Counted from the first letter of the stretch, positions 12,749 through 21,041 are shown. The stretch: 35,045 nt of DNA from a virus (IMGVR_UViG_3300014962_000027:1-35045); one strand, 5' to 3'. The notes: a model not told the origin generated them from the letters alone. Numbers and translations are program-made.

Positions 12749-13896
12749 GTGACAAGGTCGAGCGCCGTTCAGTCGAAGCGGGGTGGGAAATCCGCACCGA
12801 GCCGGACGGCAAGGTGGGACTGCGCGGGTACGCCGCCATGTTCGACTCTCCCGCGCACGGCGAGGTCATCCGGTCTAGCGCCTTCACTAAGACCCTCGCC
12901 GAGCAGGCCGACTGCCGCTTGCTTGTGAATCACGACGGCGTGCCAATCGCCAGGACGAAGTCCGGCAGCCTGCACCTCAGCGTTGACGAGAACGGCCTGG
13001 TCGTGGACGCCCCCGACCTGGACATGGCAAACCCGACGGTGCAGGAACTGGTCTCGGCCATGTCCCGCGGCGACATTGACCAGATGTCCTTTGCGTTTAT
13101 CCCGGTGCGCGAGAACTACGACCAGGAGACCCGCACTCGCGAGATTCTTGAGTGCCGTCTCATGGACGTCTCGGTGGTCACCTACCCCTGGTACGAGTCC
13201 ACTAGCGTCGGGCTGAAGTCCCTAGACATGGCCCTGGCCGAGGTTCGCTCGGGCGCGGTCTCCCCCGAGGCCCGCGAGGTCATCCTGGCCGCGCTGGGTG
13301 ACGTTCCGGTGGACGCCGAGGGCGAGCCCATCGACCCGGCCAACGATGCGCTTGAGGACGAGCAGGACGCCCGCGACCTGTGCGACTACTTGAACACCGC
13401 CCTGGCCGACGTGTTCACCATGTACTACCGGGCGCACTCCGCGCATTGGGACGTGGTCGGCCCCGACTTCAGCCAGTACCACGAACTCTTTGGCGAAATC
13501 GCGGAGGACGTGTACGGCAGCGTTGACCCGCTTGCCGAGAACATCCGCAAGTGCGGCGGCGTGCCCGTCGGCACCCTGCCCGAAATCGTCGCGGCCCGCA
13601 CTATTGAGGACGCTGCGCCGAGCATGGATGCCCGCACTCTTGCCGCCGACCTTATGACCGCCAACGACCTTGTCGTGGATTGCCTGAAGCGCGCGTTTGA
13701 CGCCGCTGACGACGCCGACGAGCAGGGTCTGGCGAACTTCCTGGCCGAGCGCATCGACCGCCACCAGATGTGGCGCTGGCAGCTCGCCTCTTCGCTCGGC
13801 ATCGCTTCGGTGCCGATGCGTTCCGATTCTCCCGAGGCCGTTGAGTCTCGGGCTGCGCGCAATCTCGAAATTGCGCGTCTGTACCTCGCGCGCTGA
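12745..13896 (+). CDS. Prohead protease fused to Dps/ferritin-like domain
   Basis: One uninterrupted 383-aa reading frame from ATG 12745, GGAGG nine bases upstream. Residues 1-165 are an HK97/U35-type prohead protease: 'GLRGYAAMF', 'LLVNHDGVPIART' (H63), 'MSFAFIPV' (S115) and 'LMDVSVVTYPWY'. Residues ~208-370 match Dps: 'DLCDYLNTALADVFTMYYRAH', then 'AHWDVVGPDF' (H234), 'YHELF' (H246) and 'SVDPLAENI' (D261, E265). The intervals H-12-H-15-D-4-E equal those of the E. coli Dps ferroxidase site (H51, H63, D78, E82); the D67 position is Gly250. The protease matures the capsid. The fused domain would be delivered into the procapsid, where it might bind iron or protect DNA. Confidence 0.9.
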   Translation: MSDKVERRSVEAGWEIRTEPDGKVGLRGYAAMFDSPAHGEVIRSSAFTKTLAEQADCRLLVNHDGVPIARTKSGSLHLSVDENGLVVDAPDLDMANPTVQELVSAMSRGDIDQMSFAFIPVRENYDQETRTREILECRLMDVSVVTYPWYESTSVGLKSLDMALAEVRSGAVSPEAREVILAALGDVPVDAEGEPIDPANDALEDEQDARDLCDYLNTALADVFTMYYRAHSAHWDVVGPDFSQYHELFGEIAEDVYGSVDPLAENIRKCGGVPVGTLPEIVAARTIEDAAPSMDARTLAADLMTANDLVVDCLKRAFDAADDADEQGLANFLAERIDRHQMWRWQLASSLGIASVPMRSDSPEAVESRAARNLEIARLYLAR

Positions 13897-14002
13897 CAGA
13901 CGCGCCAGGCACAAACGTCACGCCGGAGCCACCGGGACTGTCACCCACGGCCACCACCTGACGACGTCCACACACCCCTCAATGCTCTGAAAGGAGCACA
14001 AG

Positions 14003-15292
14003 TTGTCTATTCGCGACTCGCTTATCGCGCAGCGCGAGGGCAAGCTGGCCGAGGCCCGTGCCGTCGTTGAGACGGCCGAGGCCGAGACCCGCGACATCAC
14101 CGACGAGGAGCTCGTCGTGGTGAAGGAGGCCCGTGAGGCCGCCGACGCCATCGACGCTCGCCTGTCAGAGATGGACGCCCTTGAGGCTGCTCAGGCGCGC
14201 TCATTCGCGCCGTCCACCACGGCATCGGTTCAGGTCACCTCTGAGCCTGCCACCTACCGCAAGGACGGGGAGCACTCGTTCTTCCGCGACCTGTTCATGC
14301 AGTCCCGCGGCGACCGTGACGCCATGGAGCGTCTCGCTCGCAACAATGCGGAGGCTCGGGCGCTCAACACGACCGACACCTCCGGCGGCGACATGGTGTT
14401 CCCGCTCTACATGCAGGACGTCATTCGTTTCGCCAGGGCTGGCCGGGTCTCCATTGACCAGCTCAACAAGGCGCCGTTGCCTTCTGGAACCGACTCCATC
14501 AATGTGCCTGCCGTTACCACCGGCACTATCGCAGCGACTCAGTCCAGCCAGAACAGCGGCTTCAATGAGTCGGACGCGGTCACCGCGACCAAGACGGCGG
14601 CCGTGCACACGACGGGCGGCATCCAGACCCTCAGCGTGCAGCTGATCGAGCAGGGCTCGGTCCCGCTTGATCAGATCATCCTGCAGGACCTGGTCGCCGA
14701 CCTGTACCGCGCTATGGACGTGTGGGGCCTGTCCTCCAATGCCACCGGCAAGTACGGCCTCCTGAACACCCCCTCGGCGATCTCGGTGGCGTACACCGAC
14801 GCTTCGCCGACGGTGCCGGAGTTCGTCGTCGCCGTGGGCAACGCGATCCAGCAGATCCACACCCAGCGGTACGCCGCCCCGACGCGCATTCTCATGCACC
14901 CGCGTCGTTGGCAGTGGATTCAGACGGCGGCAGACGGCAATAGCCGCCTGTTCATCGTCCCGACCGCGCAGGGTCCGTTCAACGCGACCGGCACCACCGA
15001 GGGCGTCGTGCCCGAGGGTCTTGCCGGCACGCTGCTCGGCCTCCCGGTGTACGTCGATGCCAACATCCCCACCAACACCGGCAGCGGCACCAACCAGGAC
15101 CCCGTCATCGTCCTCAAGGCCGACGACGTCCACTTCTGGGAGTCCGCTCCCAAGGCGGAGTCCTTCGCGGCAACGCTCGCGAACCAGGGCTCGGTCCTGT
15201 TCCGCGCATACGCGTACCACGCGATGGTTAGCAGGTACGCGAAGTCGGTGGCCGTCGTGAATGGCACCGGCCTCGTCAACCCCTACGCCTGA
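14003..15292 (+). CDS. Major capsid protein (HK97 fold)
   Basis: Start at TTG 14003, with AAGGAG six bases upstream; 429 aa. Residues 1-~75 are a charged coiled coil equivalent to the HK97 delta scaffolding domain, normally removed by the prohead protease. From residue ~125 the HK97 fold is evident: 'LNTTDTSGGDMVFPLYMQDVI', 'PLPSGTDSINVPAVTTG', 'DVWGLSSNATGKYGLLNTP', 'RILMHPRRWQWIQTAADGN', and a C-terminal 'LFRAYAYHAMVSRYAKSVAVVNGTG'. The 106 bases before it contain no gene. It is followed by two stable hairpins that could cap or stabilise its abundant mRNA. Confidence 0.95.
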   Translation: MSIRDSLIAQREGKLAEARAVVETAEAETRDITDEELVVVKEAREAADAIDARLSEMDALEAAQARSFAPSTTASVQVTSEPATYRKDGEHSFFRDLFMQSRGDRDAMERLARNNAEARALNTTDTSGGDMVFPLYMQDVIRFARAGRVSIDQLNKAPLPSGTDSINVPAVTTGTIAATQSSQNSGFNESDAVTATKTAAVHTTGGIQTLSVQLIEQGSVPLDQIILQDLVADLYRAMDVWGLSSNATGKYGLLNTPSAISVAYTDASPTVPEFVVAVGNAIQQIHTQRYAAPTRILMHPRRWQWIQTAADGNSRLFIVPTAQGPFNATGTTEGVVPEGLAGTLLGLPVYVDANIPTNTGSGTNQDPVIVLKADDVHFWESAPKAESFAATLANQGSVLFRAYAYHAMVSRYAKSVAVVNGTGLVNPYA

Positions 15293-15302
15293 TAGCTCAG
15301 GC

Positions 15303-15359
15303 CACGGGTTGACCCCGTGACTGTCCCCCGGCCGCGTACTACCCCCGCGCGGCCGGGGG
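15303..15359 (+). other. Twin hairpins after the capsid gene
   Basis: CACGGG (15303-15308) pairs with CCCGTG (15314-15319), then CCCCCGGCCGCG (15325-15336) pairs perfectly with CGCGGCCGGGGG (15348-15359), a 12-bp G/C stem. No U-run follows, so complete termination is unlikely. The stems could act as an RNase barrier or partial terminator that keeps capsid mRNA above its downstream neighbours. Confidence 0.6.
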
Positions 15360-15388
15360 GCACCACCCCCGAACTTCCAAGGAGACCC

Positions 15389-15601
15389 ATGAGTTCCGAG
15401 TACGTCGCCGCACTCCAGGCCGAGCGTTCCTGGGCTGCCCGCCTGGGCAAGAAGGACCGTGTCGCTGCCATTGACGCCGAGCTCAAGAAGGCCGGCGCCG
15501 CACCGGAGCCCGCCGTCGAGACGGCCGCCGTCTCGGCGCCCGAAACTACCGCGCGCCCCCGCGCAGCCCGCAAGACCGCTAAGGCCGAGGAGACCGAATG
15601 A
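15389..15601 (+). CDS. Hypothetical 70-aa protein after capsid
   Basis: ATG 15389 with AAGGAGA about seven bases upstream. Residues 1-35 are a charged helix (AALQAERSWAARLGKKDRVAAID) and the remainder is Ala/Thr/Lys/Pro-rich and disordered, ending KAEETE. Short proteins with this layout follow the capsid gene in many actinophages; a minor head or head-tail connector role is guessed from position only. Stop and next start overlap (ATGA). Confidence 0.7.
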   Translation: MSSEYVAALQAERSWAARLGKKDRVAAIDAELKKAGAAPEPAVETAAVSAPETTARPRAARKTAKAEETE

Positions 15602-16140
15602 GCACCATCACCATCAAGACCAACGGCCAGACGCTGAAGGTCGACATCGCGCGCGCGGACGGGGTGCGCCCCAGCGACGTCCTCAACGTGACCACGAAGT
15701 CCCTCACCGACAACGTGGCGACCCTCACCACGGCCACGGCCCACAACCTCGCAGCCGGGAACACGGTCGTCGTGGCGGGCGTGGATTCGGTGTTCAACGG
15801 CACCAAGACCGTTGTCGACGTCCCCTCCTCCACGACCTTTACTTTCGCCAAGACCAACGCTGACGTGACCGAGGCCGAGGCCACGGGCACCGTCACGGTG
15901 CAGGCGACCCTCGACGCCGACGGCGCGCGCGTGATGCTGCCGGCCACGATCAGCGCCGACACGACCTACACCGTCGCGGCCCCGTTCGGGTCCTGGGTGG
16001 TCACCTCCACGCTGGCCGATGACACGGCGGTGGACTCCCGCACCGTGAGCATCTCCCCCACCCAGCCCGCCGTGATCGCCCCGGTGCTCTCCCAGGCCGC
16101 CTTGTCGGCTTACGTCGCGACGACGGTGGCCGCAGTCTGA
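15598..16140 (+). CDS. Beta-rich structural protein (180 aa)
   Basis: ATG 15598 with GAGGAGA upstream. Nearly all beta in composition (T, V, A). Residues ~30-85, 'VLNVTTKSLTDNVATLTTATAHNLAAG' and 'VFNGTKTVVDVPSSTTFTF', resemble a small domain found repeatedly in phage virion proteins ('H-x-L-x-x-G-x-x-V ... NGT ... STTFTF'). The second half is again strand-rich. Position between capsid and connector suggests a head-decoration or minor head protein. Not a known enzyme. Confidence 0.65.
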   Translation: MSTITIKTNGQTLKVDIARADGVRPSDVLNVTTKSLTDNVATLTTATAHNLAAGNTVVVAGVDSVFNGTKTVVDVPSSTTFTFAKTNADVTEAEATGTVTVQATLDADGARVMLPATISADTTYTVAAPFGSWVVTSTLADDTAVDSRTVSISPTQPAVIAPVLSQAALSAYVATTVAAV

Positions 16141-16141
16141 C

Positions 16142-16744
16142 ATGGCAACCACCTATGCCCTGCTGGATGACGTCAAGGACGCGCTGCGAATCAGCGACGA
16201 CCACGACGACGTCGTCCTGTCCGGGATCATTGAGTCGGCCTCGCGGTCCATCGACCAATACTGCGACCGCTATTTCGGGCAGACGGGCACGACGGCCTCG
16301 CCGGTGCAGCGCCTCTACCGGGCGACGTCCACGCGCCAGGTCCTTATTGACGACCTGGTCACGCTGACCGACCTTGAGGTGGATTACTCCGGCTACGCCG
16401 AGACGTTCACGAGCCTTGGGGCCGACGGGGTCATCAAGCAGCCCGTCAACGCCGCGACGCTCGTGCCGCCGCAGCCGTTCACGGTGCTTCTGGCCAAGCC
16501 GCGCACCGTGCTCCCGCCCGTCCCCGGCTGGGTTCGCGTGTCAGGTGTATGGGGCTGGCCTGCCGTGCCGCAGCAGATTCGGGACGCTTGCGTCCTTCAG
16601 ACGGTGCGCCTGTTCAAGTCTCGCGACGTGCCCTTGGGCGTGATGGGCGGCTCGGAGATGCTGGCCCCGATGCGCCTGCCCGGCGGCCTGCACCCGGACG
16701 CCCGCATCCTGTGCGAGCCGTTCCGCCGCCTCGGGATCGCCTGA
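16142..16744 (+). CDS. Head-tail adaptor (HK97 gp6-like)
   Basis: A 200-aa protein from ATG 16142; only a weak ribosome site is visible, so coupling to the gene two bases upstream is likely. 'YALLDDVKDALRISDDHDDVVLSGIIESASRSIDQYCDRYF' is the helical start typical of HK97 gp6/SPP1 gp15-type adaptors, and the second half 'WPAVPQQIRDACVLQTVRLFKSRDVPLG' continues the same fold. These form a ring between portal and tail. The insertion 'ATSTRQVLIDDLVTLTDLEV' is the usual beta loop. Confidence 0.8.
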   Translation: MATTYALLDDVKDALRISDDHDDVVLSGIIESASRSIDQYCDRYFGQTGTTASPVQRLYRATSTRQVLIDDLVTLTDLEVDYSGYAETFTSLGADGVIKQPVNAATLVPPQPFTVLLAKPRTVLPPVPGWVRVSGVWGWPAVPQQIRDACVLQTVRLFKSRDVPLGVMGGSEMLAPMRLPGGLHPDARILCEPFRRLGIA

Positions 16745-16746
16745 CC

Positions 16747-17154
16747 ATGGCCGATATCGGCGCCATCATCGACGGCCTGTCGGCGAACCTGGGCACCGTC
16801 GACAAGCTGCGCGTGCAGTCCGAGATTTTGGACACGGTGCCGATTCCGTGCGCCATCGTCGGTCCCCCGACCGACATTGAGTACGACGCGGTGATGGCCC
16901 GTGGAGCCGACACCTACACCTTCACGGTGCGGGTGCTCGTGGCTCGCGCGTCGGAGCGTTCCGCGCAGCGTTCCCTTTTCGACTACGCCTCGGGCACCGG
17001 GGCCAAGTCCATCAAGACGGCCCTGGAATCCGACCGCACCTTGGGGGGCGCGGCCGATTCGCTGGCCGTGACTGCCGCGTCCGGCATCGGCATCTACGCC
17101 TACGGGGAAGCCGACTATCTGGGTATCGAGTTCACCGTGGAGGTGATCGCGTGA
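16747..17154 (+). CDS. Tail terminator/connector protein
   Basis: A 135-aa protein from ATG 16747. 'TYTFTVRVLVARASERSAQRSLFDYASGTGAKSIKTALESDRTLGGAADSLAVTAASG' followed by 'YLGIEFTVEVIA' matches tail-terminator or head-tail connector proteins that precede the tail-tube gene in actinophage genomes. It would stop tube polymerisation and join to the head. Its stop overlaps the GTG of the first tube gene. Confidence 0.7.
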   Translation: MADIGAIIDGLSANLGTVDKLRVQSEILDTVPIPCAIVGPPTDIEYDAVMARGADTYTFTVRVLVARASERSAQRSLFDYASGTGAKSIKTALESDRTLGGAADSLAVTAASGIGIYAYGEADYLGIEFTVEVIA

Positions 17155-17855
17155 CTTTCGTGCACGCTAAGAACAGCCGCTTCGCCTTCGGGTCTTCGGC
17201 CCTGGCCGCCTACCTGACCAGCGTGTCGACGTCCACTACGGTGGAGACGGCCGATTCCACGGACCTGACGGCGACCACGAAGAACTATGTGGCGGGCCTG
17301 GCCGACTCTTCCATTAGTTGCGCGGGCCTCTTTGAGCCGCTGTACGACACGCCAGTCAAGGCCGCGCTTGCCGCTGCCGCAAATAGCCCGGTGACCGTCG
17401 CACCCGACGGCTTCGCGGTGAGCAAGCCGGTGCTCGTGGTCGCGGGCCGGGAGACGGCCTACGAGATCGCCTCAGCGGTCGGCGCGGTCGTCTCGGCGAA
17501 CATCACCATCCAGGGCGACGGCCAGTACGACCAGGGCGTGAGCCTTGCCGACCTCCTCGAGGTCACGGCCGGGGCCAACGGCTCCACCCACACCGACGCC
17601 GCCGGGACCTCTAATGGCGGCATTGCGACCCTGCACGTCACCGCGTGCACGGGCACCTTGACTGTGAAGGTCCAGCACTCCACCAACAACTCAACGTGGG
17701 CTGACCTGGCCACCTTCACCGCCGCGACCGCGGCAACCTCCGAGCGGATCATCGTCGCCCCGGCGACAACCGTGAACCGCTATCTGCGGGCGAGCTGGAC
17801 GCTGACGGGCGCCGGTGCTGCCGCGACTTTCACCACCTCGTTCGCCCGTCGATAA
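17151..17855 (+). CDS. Tail tube protein A, with C-terminal beta domain
   Basis: GTG 17151 overlaps the previous stop; 234 aa. Residues 1-~130 are clearly homologous to the next gene product: both open M-x-FVH-x-K and share 'YVAGL.D.SI....G.F' and '..EIASAVGAVV..N'. Residues ~140-234 form an extra beta-sandwich-like domain ('GTLTVKVQHSTNNSTWADLATF', 'VNRYLRASWTLTG') of a kind attached to many tail-tube proteins and exposed on the tail surface. This is probably the decorated tube subunit. Confidence 0.75.
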   Translation: MTFVHAKNSRFAFGSSALAAYLTSVSTSTTVETADSTDLTATTKNYVAGLADSSISCAGLFEPLYDTPVKAALAAAANSPVTVAPDGFAVSKPVLVVAGRETAYEIASAVGAVVSANITIQGDGQYDQGVSLADLLEVTAGANGSTHTDAAGTSNGGIATLHVTACTGTLTVKVQHSTNNSTWADLATFTAATAATSERIIVAPATTVNRYLRASWTLTGAGAAATFTTSFARR

Positions 17856-17867
17856 GGAGAAACAGAA

Positions 17868-18260
17868 ATGGCATTTGTCCACGGCAAGGGCTCGTACTTC
17901 AAGGTGGCTTCCACCGACCTGAGCGCCTACCTCAACAGCATCTCGGCCAGTCGCACGGCCGACACCGCGGAGACCTCGGCCTTCGGATCGACGTCAAAGT
18001 CCTACGTCGCGGGGCTCAAGGACGCGAGCATCACCCTGTCGGGGATGTTCGACTCCTCGGTCTACTCGACGATCATGGGCTGGCTCGGGTCCTCACAGAC
18101 CTTTGAGTTCGGCCCGTCCGGCTCCACGGCCGGCAACGTCAAGGTCAGCGGCTCGGCCCTCATCACGAGCGTGGAGATGGCCTCGGCCGTCGGCGCGGTC
18201 GTCACCCTCAACCTCAACCTTCAGGTGACCGGCAACGTCACCGACGGCACGTTCGCCTAG
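17868..18260 (+). CDS. Tail tube protein B, short paralogue
   Basis: ATG 17868 with AAGGAGA eight bases upstream; 130 aa. It lacks the C-terminal beta domain of the preceding gene but repeats its core, 'MAFVHGKGSYFKVASTDLSA', 'KSYVAGLKDASITLSGMF' and 'EMASAVGAVVTLNLNLQV'. Together the pair looks like an old tandem duplication of the major tail protein. Two tube subunits could be mixed within the tail or one may cap it; the sequence does not say which is the more abundant. Confidence 0.78.
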   Translation: MAFVHGKGSYFKVASTDLSAYLNSISASRTADTAETSAFGSTSKSYVAGLKDASITLSGMFDSSVYSTIMGWLGSSQTFEFGPSGSTAGNVKVSGSALITSVEMASAVGAVVTLNLNLQVTGNVTDGTFA

Positions 18261-18281
18261 ATCGCACCCAGGGGGTAGCAG

Positions 18282-18560
18282 ATGAATCTGGAATTCAAGT
18301 ACGCCGACGGCACCACCCAAGAGGTCCGCGTCCTGCCCATCGACCGCATCATGTTCGAGCGGAAGTTCGGCAGGTCGGTCCACGCGACCTTCACGGGCGA
18401 GCCCATGGAGGAGCACCTCTTCTGGCTGGGCTGGCACGCGCTGAAGCGTGCCGGCAAGGCTGGGGACGACTTCGACGCCTGGCTTGCCCAGGTCGAGGAC
18501 TTCGATACCCAGAAGGAGCCGGACCCTCCTACGGTGCCGGCAGCGAGCACCACGCCATAG
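18282..18560 (+). CDS. Tail assembly chaperone, short form (gpG-like)
   Basis: ATG 18282; 92 aa. Position between tail tube and tape measure, 'DRIMFERKFGRSVHATFTGEPMEEHLFWLGWHALKRAG' and the acidic end 'WLAQVEDFDTQKEPDPP' match the gpG-like chaperones of siphophages, which hold the tape-measure protein in solution during tail assembly. The reading frame closes at TAG 18558, but the -1 frame stays open and is read as a longer product. Confidence 0.8.
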   Translation: MNLEFKYADGTTQEVRVLPIDRIMFERKFGRSVHATFTGEPMEEHLFWLGWHALKRAGKAGDDFDAWLAQVEDFDTQKEPDPPTVPAASTTP

Positions 18561-18661
18561 CGGCGCTTGCTGTCGCGACCGGGATCGCCCCGAGCGTTCT
18601 GGCGCTCGAGGACCCGATGATGCTCGCCACCATGGTCCGCATTCTCAACGAGAGGGACTGA
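18282..18661 (+). CDS. Tail assembly chaperone, frameshifted long form (gpGT-like)
   Basis: In the -1 frame the sequence continues past 18558 as '...YGAGSEHHAIAALAVATG', 'IAPSVLALEDPMMLATMVRI' and ends LNERD at TGA 18659-18661, two bases before the next gene. The 'IAALAVATGIAPSVL' helix and 'MLATMVRILNE' end are typical of the gpT half. A -1 ribosomal shift is therefore inferred somewhere between about 18500 and 18556. No canonical X-XXY-YYZ heptamer is obvious; a GAC-CCT-CCT run at 18522-18530 is a candidate since CCT can re-pair as CCC. Exact junction unknown. Confidence 0.65.
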
Positions 18662-18662
18662 C

Positions 18663-19160
18663 GTGCCGCAGCTCGTGGAGATGAAGGTCTACGGCCTGGA
18701 CAAGCTCATGCGGGACATTCGGAAACTGCCGGCCGAGGCTCAGGACGAGTTGCGGGCGGCAAGCCGGGAGATCGCGGGCGGGGCCATGTTCAAGGCGTGG
18801 CACGACGCCGCCATGGGCGCCGGGCGTTACGGCCCGGTAATCGCCGGGTCCATCAAGGTCAAGAAGTCCGACCGCATCCCGTCCATCACCATCGGCAGCG
18901 CCAAGGGCCAATTGTCGGGCGGGGCGTCGGCGTCCAACGTGCGCTTCCCGTCTTCGGAGGGTGCGAAGGGTCGCGGCGGGCGAGGCACCTATCGCGGCTC
19001 CAAGGCCACGTCAGGTCGCGGACGCCGCGCTCACCCGTTCCCCGTCGTGTTCGGCGGCGGCACGGGGTGGCTGAAGAACATGGCGAAATACAAGCCTGAG
19101 GCCTACAAGGAATGGCTCAAGGCCGTGGACCGCATCAAGACCAAATTCGAGAGGGGCTGA
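18663..19160 (+). CDS. HK97 gp10-like head-tail protein
   Basis: GTG 18663 with GAGAGGGA upstream; 165 aa. 'MKVYGLDKLMRDIRKLPAEAQDELRAASREIAGG' is the characteristic beginning of HK97 gp10/SPP1 gp16-type proteins involved in tail completion. The remainder carries a Gly/Arg/Lys-rich loop (KGRGGRGTYRGS) and ends in a basic 'WLKAVDRIKTKFERG'. It sits after the chaperones, whereas such genes normally lie before the tube gene, so gene order is rearranged here. Confidence 0.65.
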   Translation: MPQLVEMKVYGLDKLMRDIRKLPAEAQDELRAASREIAGGAMFKAWHDAAMGAGRYGPVIAGSIKVKKSDRIPSITIGSAKGQLSGGASASNVRFPSSEGAKGRGGRGTYRGSKATSGRGRRAHPFPVVFGGGTGWLKNMAKYKPEAYKEWLKAVDRIKTKFERG

Positions 19161-19163
19161 CAG

Positions 19164-21041
19164 ATGGCCGGTGGCCGCCAACTCACAGTCACTCTCGTCG
19201 CCAATACGAAGTCTTTCGGCGCGGGCATGGCCGATGCCGTGCGAAATGCCGAGGGCTTCAAGGGCAAGATGGCGGCCATTGGCGCTTCGCTCAAGAGCGT
19301 GACCGGACCTGCCCTCTTGGGCGCGGCGGCAGCCGCCGGAGCCTTCGCCATCAAGCTCGGAGTCGACGGCGTCCAGGCCGCCATGGACGAGCAGAAGCAA
19401 CTCGCCATTCTGAAGCAGACCCTGGACAACGTCGGCCAGGGCTTCGCCATGGACTCGGTGAATACGTTCATCGACAACTTGCGATTTGCCACCGGCGTCG
19501 CAGACGATGAATTGCGCCCTGCCTTTGAAAAGATTGTGGGCGTCACCAAGGACGCGGCCAGCGCACAGGACCTTCTAGCGGCCGCCGTGGACGCATCCGT
19601 GGGAGCGAGCAAGCCCCTAGAGTCGGTATCGGCTGCGGTGGCCAAAGCGATCGGCGGCCAGTCAACGGCCTTGAGAAAACTCATCCCCGGCCTGGACACG
19701 ACGAAGATCAAGGCTGGCGACGCGACCTCGGTCATTGCGGCGCTTGAGGATCGCTTCGGCGGATCGGCCGCAGCGGCAGCCGGGACTTTTGCTGGGTCCA
19801 TTCAGCGATTGAAAGACGGCTTCAACGAGCTGACTGAGTCATTTGGCACCGGCTTCCTGGGTGCCATGGACCAGGGCCAGTCCGGCATGGGCGACATGGC
19901 CCAGACGCTGCGCGACATGCAGCCTGCCGCTGAGACATTGGGCAAGACTATCGGCGAAGTCACATTCGCCATCTCGGGACTATCGCAGGTAATCCAGCAG
20001 GGCCAGAACATCTGGAACAGCATGCCCGCCTGGATGCAGAGCGTGGTCACGCTGGCCAACAACAGTCTGAATCCCATTGCAAATGTCGTGTGGAACTTGT
20101 CCAACTTGGGCAAGGTCACCGCTCAGACGGCAGAGGCCGAGCAGCTGCACACAGAATGGTTGCAACGTCAGGCTGACCGATTCGTGGACACCAGCAAGTC
20201 GGGGCGAATACTGACAGAGATGCTGGACGGCCAAACCACCGCCCTGGACTCCGCGACCAACGGCACGGTCACCTACACCGACGAGATGTCCCTGCTGCGC
20301 GCGGAAATCAACCGCACCACGGTCAAGCTAGGGTTCCTGGCTGCTGCCTTTGACGAGGCTAACGCCGCCATGGAGCGGCGCCAGGCCATGCAGGATTACC
20401 GGGACGCGCTCAAGACATTCATTGAGGACCCGTCTGGCTCAACGCGGGACGCTGCCGTGCAGGCAATGATGGACGTGGCGGCGTCTATGACTGACCCCAA
20501 AGAGCAGGCCAAGTTCGTCAGCAAAGCCTTTGATGCGATCACGTCTGCTGCGGCTGACGCCGGCGTCCGTGTTCCCCCGGACCTGGCGAAGATTGGCTCT
20601 GCTGCCAGCGATCAGTTGGACCCGGTGGCCAGCCTCAAGCAGGCCATGGAAGAAATCCCCAATTACATCCCGATCAAGATTGATCTCCAATTGCCGCCTC
20701 GCACCATGGTGGACAGCAACGGCAACGGCATCCCCGACATCCTTGAGGCCACGGGTGGCCCGGTGTACGCCTCGGGCGGTTTCGTCGGCGCTGCCGTGGG
20801 CACTCACGCCTCGGACTCAATCCGCGCACGTCTGTCCCGCGGCGAGTACGTCCTGAACGCCGACACGGTGAAACGCCTGGGCGTGGGCACTCTCAACAGT
20901 CTCAACAATGGCGGCGGCATGGGAAGCGGCTTGACGATCAACGGCGGCATCACAGTCCAGTCGGTGGCGGGTGAGCGCGCGGAGGAGTCGGTGCCGCGGG
21001 CGTTGCGTCGCCTCGCTTTTGTGGCGGGCCTGAATGGCTGA
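19164..21041 (+). CDS. Tape measure protein
   Basis: A 625-aa protein from ATG 19164 with GAGGGG upstream. N-terminal 'QLTVTLVANTKSFGAGMADA', hydrophobic 'GPALLGAAAAAGAFAIKLGV' near residue 50 and 'YASGGFVG' followed by 'SDSIRARLSRGEYVLNADTV' near the end are hallmarks of tape measures, the last being a common C-terminal motif. At the usual ~0.15 nm per residue this predicts a tail of about 90-95 nm. It would be assembled inside the tube by the chaperones. No lysozyme or peptidase motif was seen in it. Confidence 0.92.
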   Translation: MAGGRQLTVTLVANTKSFGAGMADAVRNAEGFKGKMAAIGASLKSVTGPALLGAAAAAGAFAIKLGVDGVQAAMDEQKQLAILKQTLDNVGQGFAMDSVNTFIDNLRFATGVADDELRPAFEKIVGVTKDAASAQDLLAAAVDASVGASKPLESVSAAVAKAIGGQSTALRKLIPGLDTTKIKAGDATSVIAALEDRFGGSAAAAAGTFAGSIQRLKDGFNELTESFGTGFLGAMDQGQSGMGDMAQTLRDMQPAAETLGKTIGEVTFAISGLSQVIQQGQNIWNSMPAWMQSVVTLANNSLNPIANVVWNLSNLGKVTAQTAEAEQLHTEWLQRQADRFVDTSKSGRILTEMLDGQTTALDSATNGTVTYTDEMSLLRAEINRTTVKLGFLAAAFDEANAAMERRQAMQDYRDALKTFIEDPSGSTRDAAVQAMMDVAASMTDPKEQAKFVSKAFDAITSAAADAGVRVPPDLAKIGSAASDQLDPVASLKQAMEEIPNYIPIKIDLQLPPRTMVDSNGNGIPDILEATGGPVYASGGFVGAAVGTHASDSIRARLSRGEYVLNADTVKRLGVGTLNSLNNGGGMGSGLTINGGITVQSVAGERAEESVPRALRRLAFVAGLNG

